NCBI GenBank assembly: GCA_937952285.1
Contig: CALFZE010000131.1
Coordinates: forward strand, 1-29,573
Direction: 5' to 3'
Length of the DNA: 29,573 nt
From: UBA2428 sp002343545
Lineage (GTDB): Bacteria; Bdellovibrionota; UBA2428
The position numbers and the translations under genes were made by a program. The notes under the pieces were generated by a model. The model ran no database searches. It saw only the letters and a list, made by a program, of their open reading frames with translations, and was not told where the DNA came from. This document shows positions 14,926 through 22,158 of the stretch, in pieces (within the stretch, counting starts at the first letter, position 1; each line of letters starts with the position of its first letter).

Positions 14926-15514
14926 CATCCACCTCATCCGTCCAGCTCTCGAAGGCCGCTTGCAGGTCCTCGAGGGCCCGACCGCCTTCCCACGCTTCCA
15001 GGATCTTCTTCAGATTCTGGATGGCGTGGCGAAAATTCGCCTTGGCCGTGTCGAAGGGAGCGTCCATGATCTCGGCGATCTCCTTGAAGGGGAGATCTTC
15101 GAAGATCCGTAACTCCAGCGCCTGCCGTTGTTTCGGCGGGAGCTTTTCGACCGCGACCCGGAGGAGTTCCGCCGTCTGCGCCTTTTCCATGCGCAAGTAG
15201 CCGGCGTGCGATCGACCCAAGGGCAAATCCTCGATGTCCACCGTCGGTCGACGATCCCTCGATCGGAGCGCGTTCTTCGCCGTGTTGGCGCAGATCCGGA
15301 GCAACCAGCTCTTCAGCGAGCTATCGCCCCGGAAGCTCCCGATCGCGTGGAAAGCCTTCAAGAGAGTGTCCTGCGTCACGTCGTCCGCCCCACCGTGGTC
15401 CCCCATAAAACGGAAGGCCAAAGCGTAAACCGAACGATGATAAAGCCGGACCATCAACTCGAAGGCCGCCCGGTCTCCCTGCAGGATGGCCGCTACAAGC
15501 TCGGAATCGCTCAT
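14915..15514 (-). CDS. ECF (sigma-70 family) RNA polymerase sigma factor
   Basis: The 199-aa protein has sigma region 2 (about residues 16-84, with DDVTQDTLLKAFHAIGSF and SLKSWLLRICANTAKNALR) and region 4 (about 118-172, with LPPKQRQALELRIFEDLPFK and a helix-turn-helix through AEIMDAPFDTAKANFRHAI). Regions 1 and 3 are absent, so it belongs to the extracytoplasmic-function group. A tail of about 25 acidic residues follows region 4. It is first in a minus-strand run followed by a membrane protein and a periplasmic LTxxQ protein, and is probably held inactive until an envelope signal. A perfect 9+9 palindrome lies 53 bases upstream. Confidence 0.93.
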   Translation of the reverse strand: MSDSELVAAILQGDRAAFELMVRLYHRSVYALAFRFMGDHGGADDVTQDTLLKAFHAIGSFRGDSSLKSWLLRICANTAKNALRSRDRRPTVDIEDLPLGRSHAGYLRMEKAQTAELLRVAVEKLPPKQRQALELRIFEDLPFKEIAEIMDAPFDTAKANFRHAIQNLKKILEAWEGGRALEDLQAAFESWTDEVDDGP

Positions 15515-15567
15515 AGAAACCGTCCCGCCGAGAACGGACCTCGCGGACCGACACTCTTCCTACGCGG

Positions 15568-15587
15568 TTGACCCCCTCGGGGGTCAA
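15568..15587. repeat. Perfect inverted repeat upstream of the ECF sigma gene
   Basis: TTGACCCCC, two bases, then GGGGGTCAA. It could be an operator or, in the minus-strand leader RNA, an 8-bp hairpin with a CGAG loop. The T-rich side lies before, not after, the hairpin on the minus strand, so it is not a terminator for that strand. It lies in a 250-base gap (15515-15764) that is otherwise AT-rich and shows no gene. TATAGAAT-like bases near 15676-15685 on minus are possible -10 material. Confidence 0.5.
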
Positions 15588-15764
15588 AAAGGTTAGTGCT
15601 TTGTAAAAATAATTTGAGTGGCTTTCCCGGAATGAATCTAAAGGCCACGGCCTTCGCGGGAAGTCCCATGGCTTTATTCTATAAGCTTTTTAGGGACTTG
15701 GGCCCGTGGATAAGCCCCAAAACGACGTCAGATATTTGAAACGAAGCAAAGCGTGACGCGGAGC

Positions 15765-16244
15765 CTAGTAGCGCAGGCCCACGCCGACGACCCATCCTTG
15801 CGGACCGGCTCCCAAAATCGGCTGCCAGGCCAAGGCCGGCGTCCGGGTCGGCCGGGCGAGCTCCGCTCCCTCCAGATTCAAAGGATCATCGCGATTGACC
15901 GGAGGGGCCGTCGGCGCGGAAGGCCCGCTTCCTCCGCCCGAGCTCGGCTTGGCCGGATCGGGCACGGCGTAGGTCAGGTAAGCGCCGAGCGCGATACCGG
16001 CGTAAAGGCCGATCGAAGCGCCCATCGCGACGTTCCGCAAGCGTTCCGAAGGATCCTCGTAGAAAGCCAACGAAGCGAGGCCCGTCAGGGTCCCCGCCAT
16101 CACGCCGTAGGTCGAGGTCAGCAGAAAAACCTTCGTGTCGTCGCCGCCGATGAAGGCACGGGTCGGCAGCGTCACGGTCGTCACGCTGGCCAAGAGGCTT
16201 CCCGCGAGAATTCGGCGCGACCAAACACGACCCCGTTGCGACAT
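15765..16244 (-). CDS. Small membrane protein, unknown
   Basis: This 159-aa protein begins at ATG 16244, 17 bases after the yraN stop, so the two are probably cotranscribed. The N-terminus is basic with a hydrophobic stretch (SRRILAGSLLASVTTVTL). Two further Gly/Ala-rich hydrophobic segments follow at about residues 39-62 and 72-94, then a Pro/Ser/Gly linker near 96-117. The end WVVGVGLRY, with a terminal aromatic residue, recalls beta-barrel proteins, but no barrel pattern is evident. I recognise no family. Longer upstream readings of this frame run through yraN and are unlikely. Confidence 0.6.
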   Translation of the reverse strand: MSQRGRVWSRRILAGSLLASVTTVTLPTRAFIGGDDTKVFLLTSTYGVMAGTLTGLASLAFYEDPSERLRNVAMGASIGLYAGIALGAYLTYAVPDPAKPSSGGGSGPSAPTAPPVNRDDPLNLEGAELARPTRTPALAWQPILGAGPQGWVVGVGLRY

Positions 16245-16261
16245 GGAATCAGTGTAACAGA

Positions 16262-16654
16262 TCAAAGATTCTCGACAATCTCGAGGCTTTGCTTTTCGGG
16301 ATCGAACCAGGCGAGCACGCACCGAACGAGAACGCCGCGATCGGCGCGTAGCCAGCTGGCCGCACGTCGAAGCCGGGCCCTTTGGACGGCGCCCAAGAGC
16401 GGCCGGATCCCGAGGCCGGCCGCGGGACTCGACTTGACCTCGATGATCCACAAACCTTCCTCGTTCTCCATGAGAAGGTCGATCTCGCCGCCGCCCCACT
16501 CCCGGGCCGCGCGCAGGTTTCGCGCGACGAGACGAAAACCCCGGCGCTCGAAGTCGCGGCAAGCGAAGTCTTCGGCAAAACGGCCGCGACCGATTTTCGA
16601 ACGTATGGAAGGAGAAGCTCGGGATGCCATCGGCCCGGGCCGAGCAAAGGCCAT
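16262..16654 (-). CDS. yraN: YraN/UPF0102 family nuclease-like protein
   Basis: YraN proteins have a restriction-endonuclease-like fold and are often found beside rnhB; their exact role is not settled. The 130-aa sequence has RGRFAEDFACRDFERRGFRL, NLRAAREWGGGEIDLLMEN and LWIIEVK. The ExD and ExK residues form the expected PD-(D/E)xK-type site. The first ATG (16654) is only seven bases after the T run of the upstream terminator. The ATG at 16630 gives a more typical 122 aa; neither has a good ribosome binding site. Expression probably depends on read-through or an unseen promoter. Confidence 0.85.
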   Translation of the reverse strand: MAFARPGPMASRASPSIRSKIGRGRFAEDFACRDFERRGFRLVARNLRAAREWGGGEIDLLMENEEGLWIIEVKSSPAAGLGIRPLLGAVQRARLRRAASWLRADRGVLVRCVLAWFDPEKQSLEIVENL

Positions 16655-16660
16655 GCCCCG

Positions 16661-16696
16661 AAAACAAAAAGAGCCCGGGACCGAAGTCCCAGGCTC
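16661..16696 (-). terminator. Rho-independent terminator of the DUF3011 gene
   Basis: On the minus strand an 11-pair stem (GAGCC, a U-G wobble, GGGAC) is closed by a UUCG tetraloop and followed by TTTTTGTTTT. It lies 28 bases after the DUF3011 stop codon. This is a textbook intrinsic terminator and the strongest in the window. Confidence 0.9.
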
Positions 16697-16724
16697 TTTC
16701 TTTCGAGCGATCCAGGCGAACGAC

Positions 16725-17552
16725 TTAGCGTTCGATCGTCACGCGGAACACGCCTTCGCAACCACGGCTGACCCAAACGCGGCTCAGGTCCGAAGTCGTG
16801 CCGAAGGTCGTGCCCGAGGTGCAACGCGCACCCGAGAGCTGCTGCACGAGCGAAACGGAGCGGATCGCGTAACCCGCGAAGCACTCGGCATAGTTGCCGT
16901 TCACCGAAGCGCAACGCAGATCAAAGGTCTGCACGCGCGGGGGGAAGGGACCGGGACCGGGGCCCGGACCGGGACCCGGGAATCCACCGCCGGTGCTCAA
17001 GGTCACTTGGAAGAGACCTTCGCAACCGCGGCTCACCCAGATACGGCTACGGTCCGCCGTCACGCCGAAGGTCGAGCCCATCCAGCAACCGGCGCCCGAG
17101 AGCTGACGAAGCAGCACGACGTTATCGACGTAGGAGCCGACGAAGCACTCGGCGTAGTTGCCGTTCACCGAGGCGCAGCGCAATTCAACGACGCGCGAAT
17201 ACGGAGGACGGGGGCCGGGGCCAGGGCGAGGACCGGGGCCCGGACGGTCGTAGCCCGTCACGACGCGGAAGTCGCCACGGCAACCTTGGTCCACCCAAAT
17301 CGAGCGGCCGTCCCGCGTAATGCCGTAGCTGACGCCCTGGCGGCACGGCTGGTCCGACTGTTGGCGGATGACATTGACGGATTGAATCTGGCCGCGACCG
17401 ATGAAGCATTCCGAGTAGCGGCGCTCGCGCGATTCGCAACGCACGTCGACGACCGACGATTGCGCGAAGGCAGAGGGAGCGGAGGCCATCAAAAGCCCCG
17501 CGAAAAGTCCTTGTTTCCAATAACGCGAACAGAATTCCTGAATCGATTTCAT
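16725..17552 (-). CDS. Secreted protein with three DUF3011 repeats and Gly-Pro linkers
   Basis: This 275-aa protein starts at ATG 17552 with AAGGAGG at 17566-17560. A signal peptide ends at AFA (residue 30). Three homologous units follow, at about residues 34-97, 121-185 and 208-273. Each has four cysteines (39/49/70/91, 126/136/156/177, 214/224/244/265) and the DUF3011 pattern, with QLSGAxC and a closing IWVSRGCEGxF. Units 2 and 3 are nearly identical even in DNA, so the duplication looks recent. The linkers are Pro-Gly repeats. DUF3011 has no established function; a disulfide-stabilised surface or periplasmic binding role is a guess. The gene sits between rnhB and yraN, which are often adjacent, and has its own terminator. 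Confidence 0.85.
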   Translation of the reverse strand: MKSIQEFCSRYWKQGLFAGLLMASAPSAFAQSSVVDVRCESRERRYSECFIGRGQIQSVNVIRQQSDQPCRQGVSYGITRDGRSIWVDQGCRGDFRVVTGYDRPGPGPRPGPGPRPPYSRVVELRCASVNGNYAECFVGSYVDNVVLLRQLSGAGCWMGSTFGVTADRSRIWVSRGCEGLFQVTLSTGGGFPGPGPGPGPGPFPPRVQTFDLRCASVNGNYAECFAGYAIRSVSLVQQLSGARCTSGTTFGTTSDLSRVWVSRGCEGVFRVTIER

Positions 17553-17689
17553 CCCAAAACCTCCTTGTGTCGCGAACCACCGCGCCCTGTGTCTGAGCGC
17601 TCATTCTGGTTACTTGGTCCAGGCCACTTTCGCGAGCGATTCGACCTAGGTTACGAATTCTTCAAGGCAAAAATGCAAAACCCGCATGT

Positions 17690-18397
17690 TTAAGGAGCTT
17701 CCGACACGTCCAAGCCGGCATTGAAGCTGCGACGATGAAGTTCCGTGAAGCCACTCAACGCGATCGCGGCTTTGTGCGTCGGCGTCGGGTAGCCCACGTT
17801 GGATTCCCACCCGTAGGCGGGAAAGCGCTTCGCCGCCTCCACCATGAAGGTATCCCGACATTCCTTCGCGAGGATCGAAGCGGAGGCGATCGCGAAGCTC
17901 CGCGCGTCGCCCTTGACGAGCGTCTGCACCGAAGCCAGCGGCAGAACCTTCAGAAAAGGCGGCAGGCGATTTCCGTCCACGAGCACGACGCAGTTCTCGC
18001 CGCGAAAGCCGCGCGCGCCAAGGCGCCCCGCGACGGAACGGAACGCGCGCTCCATCGCGAGCTGCGAGGCCCGCAAGATGTTGATCGTATCGATTTCGTT
18101 CGGGGAGGCTTCGCCGATCGCCCACTCGACGCCCGGCGCCGACTCGAGCGCGATCCGGGCCTCGAGACGCTGCGCCTCGCTCAGACGTTTCGAGTCGCCG
18201 ACTTTGGGCGCGCCCTTGGGCCAAACGAAGTCCGACAGACGATAAGCGTAGCAGGCCGCCACGACGGGCCCCGCCAAACAACCCACGCCGACTTCATCGA
18301 GCCCCAAAACGAAAAAGTTCGGATCCCGAGCGAACTCGAGATCCGAACTTGGATTCAGACGACTCTTCGAAGCGGCGCCGGAACGAGTTCCAGCCAT
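17690..18397 (-). CDS. rnhB: Ribonuclease HII with GVG in place of the GRG motif
   Basis: RNase HII nicks DNA 5' of misincorporated ribonucleotides and degrades RNA in hybrids. The 235-aa protein keeps the four acidic catalytic residues: Asp34-Glu35 in LGLDEVGVGCLAGPVV, Asp141 in LVDGNRLP and Asp164 in VKGDARS. It also has ASASILAKECRD and a GYPTPTH segment. The motif after the DE pair is normally GRG, which reads the RNA-DNA junction; here it is GVG (Val38). RNase HIII uses GTG at this place, but the rest of the protein is HII-like. There is an N-terminal extension of about 27 residues. It follows rplS after nine bases, as in many bacteria. Confidence 0.95.
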   Translation of the reverse strand: MAGTRSGAASKSRLNPSSDLEFARDPNFFVLGLDEVGVGCLAGPVVAACYAYRLSDFVWPKGAPKVGDSKRLSEAQRLEARIALESAPGVEWAIGEASPNEIDTINILRASQLAMERAFRSVAGRLGARGFRGENCVVLVDGNRLPPFLKVLPLASVQTLVKGDARSFAIASASILAKECRDTFMVEAAKRFPAYGWESNVGYPTPTHKAAIALSGFTELHRRSFNAGLDVSEAP

Positions 18398-18406
18398 CGC
18401 CTTCGA

Positions 18407-18868
18407 TTAAGCCTTCGCAGCTTCTTCGCCCGCGCCGCCACCTTGAGCTTCGAGAAGCTTCAGGTTCTTGTCGCGGATACGAGCCGAGCGGCCCGAGAGC
18501 TTGCGGAGGTAGTAGAGCTTGCCGCGGCGAACGAAGCCTTCGACCTTCACTTCGATCGACGCGACGGCCGGCGAGTGGAGGGGATAGACGCGCTCGACGC
18601 CGACGCCACCCGAGACCTTGCGCAGCGTGAAGGTTTCGCGGATACCGCGACCGTTACGAGCGATCACGATGCCTTCGAAAGCCTGAAGGCGGTACTTGTC
18701 GCCTTCCTTGATCTTCGACTTCACCACGAGCCGGTCACCGGCTTGGAAGTGCGGGATATCTTCGCGGAGTTTGACGGCCTTGAGGTTCTCCAAGGTGTCG
18801 TGAGCGAGACGAACGTGAGCCTTGGAGGTCTTGGTCTTCGTCATTTTGACGGACGCAGCTTTTGCCAT
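18407..18868 (-). CDS. rplS: 50S ribosomal protein L19
   Basis: L19 sits at the subunit interface of the large ribosomal subunit. The 153-aa protein contains the diagnostic FQAGDRLVVKSKIKEGDKYR, FEGIVIARNGRGIRETFTLR and VERVYPLHSPAVASIEV, then the RGKLYYLRKLSGRSARI end. It is longer than the usual 115 aa because of extra residues at the N-terminus (a later ATG at 18844 is possible) and a Gly/Glu/Ala-rich tail. It lies between trmD (34 bases upstream) and rnhB in the standard cluster. Confidence 0.97.
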   Translation of the reverse strand: MAKAASVKMTKTKTSKAHVRLAHDTLENLKAVKLREDIPHFQAGDRLVVKSKIKEGDKYRLQAFEGIVIARNGRGIRETFTLRKVSGGVGVERVYPLHSPAVASIEVKVEGFVRRGKLYYLRKLSGRSARIRDKNLKLLEAQGGGAGEEAAKA

Positions 18869-18902
18869 AGGGGCAAGTCACTAACTCGCCATAGTGCGGG
18901 GG

Positions 18903-19703
18903 TCAAGTGCGGAGATCTAAACGATCACGAAGTCTTTCGAGAAGTTCGCGGGCCCAGGCCGGAAGCCCCGATCCCGAATGGGCCCGAATCAAATCCGGCC
19001 GGAATGCGGCGGTCAACAACAAGGATTGCCGAAGCTTCCACTCATCGGATTGCCGATGGTTACCCGACACGAGCTCCGAGGGAACGCCCCGCCCTTCGAA
19101 GTCGCGGGGTTTCGTGAATTGGGGGTACTCCAGAAGGCCGTTCGAAAAGCTGTCTTCGCGGGCGGATCGTTCGTCTCCGAGCACGCCCGGCAGGAGACGC
19201 ACGAGACCGTCTACGAGCACGAGGGCGGGGAGCTCGCCGCCCGTCAGGACGAAGTCCCCCAGGCTAAGCTCCAAGTCGACCCAGCGCTCGTTAAAACGCT
19301 CGTCGACCCCCTCGTAGCGTCCGCAGACGATGCAAAGTCGGCGGCCCGCGTCCTCGCCGATCCAATCCGCGAGCGCCTGCAGGACGGGCTGCTCGAGGCG
19401 CACGCCGCGCGGGCTCGTCGAGAGAATCTTGAGACGGGAACGGTCGCCGCCCACGGCGTCGAGCTGCGAAAGCATGGCCCGCTCGAGGACGGGCGCCGTG
19501 AAGAGCATCCCCTGACGGCCGCCGAAGGGCGTGTCGTCGACCGAACGATATTTGTCGTCGGAATAGTCGCGCAGATCCGTCGCCTTGAGCTCGACGACGC
19601 CGTTCATCTGCGCTTTGCGCAGCATCGAGGAATTGAGCAGGATCTCGACCGGATCCGGCAGGACGCTCACGATGTCGATAACGCGACCGGAAAGCTCGGC
19701 CAT
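18903..19703 (-). CDS. trmD: tRNA (guanine-37-N1)-methyltransferase
   Basis: TrmD uses S-adenosylmethionine to methylate G37 of tRNAs reading CNN and some other codons, preventing frameshifts. The 266-aa protein has RSVDDTPFGGRQGML, CGRYEGVDERF, the trefoil-knot region LSLGDFVLTGGELPALVLVD with RLLPGVLG, and EDSFSNGLLEYPQFTKP. Catalytic Asp and Arg are kept, while the usual PHYTRP reads PQFTKP. The start at ATG 19703 overlaps the rimM stop by one base (TGATG). An earlier in-frame ATG would run deep into rimM and was not chosen. Confidence 0.96.
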   Translation of the reverse strand: MAELSGRVIDIVSVLPDPVEILLNSSMLRKAQMNGVVELKATDLRDYSDDKYRSVDDTPFGGRQGMLFTAPVLERAMLSQLDAVGGDRSRLKILSTSPRGVRLEQPVLQALADWIGEDAGRRLCIVCGRYEGVDERFNERWVDLELSLGDFVLTGGELPALVLVDGLVRLLPGVLGDERSAREDSFSNGLLEYPQFTKPRDFEGRGVPSELVSGNHRQSDEWKLRQSLLLTAAFRPDLIRAHSGSGLPAWARELLERLRDRLDLRT

Positions 19704-20299
19704 CAGTCGAAGTCCTTCTCTTCGTTCGGATCGACGCGATCGATCCGCAGCCAGGTCTCGAGGCCTTCCATCTTGAGGTCCGCGCCGGCCAACGCCGCTT
19801 CGATCTCGAGGCGCGGAAAGCATCCCCAGGGGACCGAGAACTCCTCGCGACGTTCCGTGCGCAGACGCAGGTTCGGGCTGCCGCCGAGCGTCTCGGCGAA
19901 GTCGTCGAAGCCGACGATGCGTGCGCTCAGTCCCGACTCCGCGTCGAAGACGCGTTTGCCGAGAAAATCACTGAGATAAAATTCTCCGGAAGGCAGCGGC
20001 GGAAGGACTTCTCGCCGCACGCCGATCCAATCGCCGCGATCGAGCTCGCCTTCGTTGACTTCGAGGATGAGTCCCGTGGCGTGGCCCCAGGCGCCGCCCA
20101 AGGGTTTGGGCGCGGAGGCGAGCGTGAGCTCACGAAAAGCCGAAGTCTCCGACCCCGGATCGCGCGAAACGAGAACGGCGACTTGGTCCTTGAGACCCAA
20201 GCCGCCGCGACTCATGAGATCGACTTTGAATTTTTGGCGCCCCCCACGGGGAATGCCATGGGGCCGCGCTACGCGGCCCATCAGAACGTGCTGCCGCAT
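19703..20299 (-). CDS. rimM: Ribosome maturation factor RimM
   Basis: RimM binds ribosomal protein S19 and helps mature the 30S subunit. The 198-aa protein begins MRQHVLMGRVARPHGIPRGG, close to the family start (VGRIxxPHGIxGE). It has a C-terminal PRC-barrel half with FYLSDFLGKRVFDAESG and SVPWGCFPRLEIEAA. The ATG at 20299 lies inside a 7-bp hairpin, and the nearest GGAG is 12 bases upstream, which becomes normal spacing only if the hairpin folds or opens. ATG 20281 is a less likely start with no ribosome binding site. It overlaps trmD and follows rpsP by 17 bases. Confidence 0.93.
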   Translation of the reverse strand: MRQHVLMGRVARPHGIPRGGRQKFKVDLMSRGGLGLKDQVAVLVSRDPGSETSAFRELTLASAPKPLGGAWGHATGLILEVNEGELDRGDWIGVRREVLPPLPSGEFYLSDFLGKRVFDAESGLSARIVGFDDFAETLGGSPNLRLRTERREEFSVPWGCFPRLEIEAALAGADLKMEGLETWLRIDRVDPNEEKDFD

Positions 20300-20310
20300 A
20301 AGAATGCGGC
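20293..20310 (-). promoter_or_regulatory. Hairpin enclosing the rimM start codon
   Basis: On the minus strand GCCGCAT, TCTT, ATGCGGC form a perfect 7-bp stem with a four-base loop. The AUG of rimM is the first three bases of the 3' arm. The Shine-Dalgarno GGAG (20315-20312) is just outside. It could lower rimM translation unless ribosomes finishing rpsP open it. Confidence 0.45.
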
Positions 20311-20316
20311 TCTCCG

Positions 20317-20556
20317 TTAGGCCTTGGGGGCCTGTTGGGAGATGACCTTCTTCAAGCGATCCGAAGGCTGCGCACCGAGCTTCACCCAGTGATCGTAGCG
20401 ATCTTGCTTGAACTGAAGGGGAGCCTTCGAGCCGGGGGTGTAGGTCCCCAGCTTCTCGATGAAGCGGCCCGTGAGGCGAGCATCTTTATCGGCGACCATG
20501 AGCGCATAGACCGGGGCGCCTTTTTTGCCATAACGAGCGAGACGGATAACGACCAT
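20317..20556 (-). CDS. rpsP: 30S ribosomal protein S16
   Basis: S16 is needed for small-subunit assembly. The 79-aa protein has the standard start MVVIRLARYGKKGAPVYALM, then VADKDARLTGRFIEKLGTY and a C-terminal DRYDHWVKLGAQPSDR. GGAGG lies nine bases before the ATG. It heads rpsP-rimM-trmD-rplS-rnhB, with a 142-base gap after ffh in which I see only an imperfect inverted repeat (GCCTTA/TAAGGC) and no convincing promoter. Confidence 0.98.
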   Translation of the reverse strand: MVVIRLARYGKKGAPVYALMVADKDARLTGRFIEKLGTYTPGSKAPLQFKQDRYDHWVKLGAQPSDRLKKVISQQAPKA

Positions 20557-20698
20557 GAACTAAACCTCCAAAAACAATGACCTACGTGCCTTAGACCCGA
20601 AGCTTAAGGCTCGCAAGCGAAAATTCCAATCGTCGATCAAATCCTGCCGGCGGCAAGGCGCGAGCGACGCTGCAGACGGCGGGATTTCATCGGCGATC

Positions 20699-22117
20699 CT
20701 AGAACTTTCGACCAAAGCCCTTACCACCCTTGCGGAAAGGAGAGGCACCACCCGGAAAGTTACCCGGCATGCCGGGGGGCATACCGCCGCCGGCTCCGCC
20801 GAGCATCTTCATCATGTCACCCATCTTGCCGAACTGTTTCATGACCTTGCGCATGTCGAGGAAGCGCTTCACGAGGTTGTTCACCTCGGCGACGTCCGTG
20901 CCGGCCCCCTTCGCGATGCGCGCGCGGCGCGAACCGTTCAGGATGTCGGGCTGTTTGCGCTCTTGCGGAGTCATGGAGTTCAGGATCGCGTTCACGCGCT
21001 TGAGCTCTTTCTCCGTGTCGACTTGGTCGAGCTGGTCGCGGATCTGCCCCATGCCGGGCAGCATCTTGAGCAGGCCCGAGATCGGGCCCAGACGACCGAG
21101 CATCTTGAGCTGATCGCGGAAATCCTCGAGCGTCATGTTGTCCATGCGCTTGATCTTCTCGGCTTGCTCCATGGCTTCGCCTTCGTCGATCACGCGCTGG
21201 GCCTTCTCGAGCAGCGTCAGCACGTCGCCCATGTCGAGCAAACGCGAGGCCATCCGATCGGGATGGAAGGCTTCGAAGTCGGAAGGACGCTCGCCCGTGC
21301 CGATGAACTTGATCGGTTTGCCCGTGACGGCCACGAGCGAAAGCGCGGCACCGCCGCGGGCGTCGCCGTCGAGCTTGGTGAGGATCGTGCCGCTCAGACT
21401 CACGGCGCGGTCGAAACCTTCGGCGACCTGCACGGCTTGCTGCCCCATCATGGCGTCCACGACGAGCAAGGTTTCGACCGGCTTCACGAGCGCGCGGATC
21501 TCCGTGAGCTCGCCCATGAGGGCTTCGTCGACCTGCAGGCGGCCCGCCGTGTCCACGAGCAGAACGTCGGCGTTCAGCGAGGCCGCTTCCGAGACGGCGC
21601 GCCGGGCGATGTCGACCGGCGATTGCGTAGCGTTCGAGGCGATGACCGTAACGTCGGCCTTCTTGGCGAGGCTCGCGAGCTGTTCGATCGCGGCCGGTCG
21701 CTGCACGTCGACGCTGACGACGGCCGGTCGCTTGCCCTTTTCCTTGAGCAGGCTCGCGAGCTTCACGCAGCTCGTCGTTTTACCCGAGCCTTGAAGGCCG
21801 CAAAGCAGGACGACCGCGGGCGGCGCGGAGTTCAACTGGAGTTCGCGCCCCTGCCCGCCCAGAATCTGGGTCAATTCTTCGGAGAGCACGCGCAGGATTT
21901 GCTGCTCGGGCGAAAGGCTCTGGATGACTTCTTCGCGAAGGCAGCGTTCCTTCACGCGCGCGAGGAAATCCTTGGCGACGCGAAAGTGCACGTCGGCCTC
22001 GAGCAAGCCCGTCCGGACTTCGCCCAGGACGGCGTCGATTTCGGCTTCCGAAACGCGCGACTTGCCGCGGACTTTAGCGAGGGCCGTTCCGAGGCGTTTC
22101 TGAAGATTCTCGAACAT
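20699..22117 (-). CDS. ffh: Signal recognition particle protein Ffh (SRP54)
   Basis: Ffh binds 4.5S RNA and signal sequences of nascent membrane proteins and delivers ribosomes to FtsY. The 472-aa protein has the N domain, the GTPase domain with P-loop LLCGLQGSGKTTS (about 107-116), VSVDVQRPAAIEQL, LLVDTAGRLQVDE and TILTKLDGDARGGAAL. The Met-rich M domain carries SRRARIAKGAGTDVAEVN, followed by a Met/Gly tail (KMLGGAGGGMPPGMPGNFP). It lies upstream of rpsP as in many bacteria. The ATG at 22117 has no visible Shine-Dalgarno. The SRP RNA gene is not in the window. Confidence 0.97.
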   Translation of the reverse strand: MFENLQKRLGTALAKVRGKSRVSEAEIDAVLGEVRTGLLEADVHFRVAKDFLARVKERCLREEVIQSLSPEQQILRVLSEELTQILGGQGRELQLNSAPPAVVLLCGLQGSGKTTSCVKLASLLKEKGKRPAVVSVDVQRPAAIEQLASLAKKADVTVIASNATQSPVDIARRAVSEAASLNADVLLVDTAGRLQVDEALMGELTEIRALVKPVETLLVVDAMMGQQAVQVAEGFDRAVSLSGTILTKLDGDARGGAALSLVAVTGKPIKFIGTGERPSDFEAFHPDRMASRLLDMGDVLTLLEKAQRVIDEGEAMEQAEKIKRMDNMTLEDFRDQLKMLGRLGPISGLLKMLPGMGQIRDQLDQVDTEKELKRVNAILNSMTPQERKQPDILNGSRRARIAKGAGTDVAEVNNLVKRFLDMRKVMKQFGKMGDMMKMLGGAGGGMPPGMPGNFPGGASPFRKGGKGFGRKF

Positions 22118-22158
22118 AGGGAGACGGATTTAGCAGGATTCGCCCCGGACCTAAAGGG

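Noticed and set aside
12625..15069. 814-codon plus-strand open frame
   Set aside because: It is antisense to nadC, nadA, the LTxxQ gene, the anti-sigma candidate and part of the sigma gene; it shows low-complexity Arg/Glu/His composition and no motifs.
15591..15764. AT-rich stretch considered as an integration or transfer boundary
   Set aside because: No direct repeats, integrase or tRNA is present; it is best read as promoter/leader DNA of the sigma operon.
16944..16980. G-rich run suggesting a quadruplex or repeat element
   Set aside because: It is the complement of codons for the Gly-Pro linker of the DUF3011 protein and needs no separate function.
15753..17693. 646-codon plus-strand open frame
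   Set aside because: It runs antisense through the small membrane protein, yraN, a terminator and the DUF3011 gene, so it cannot be a single real protein.
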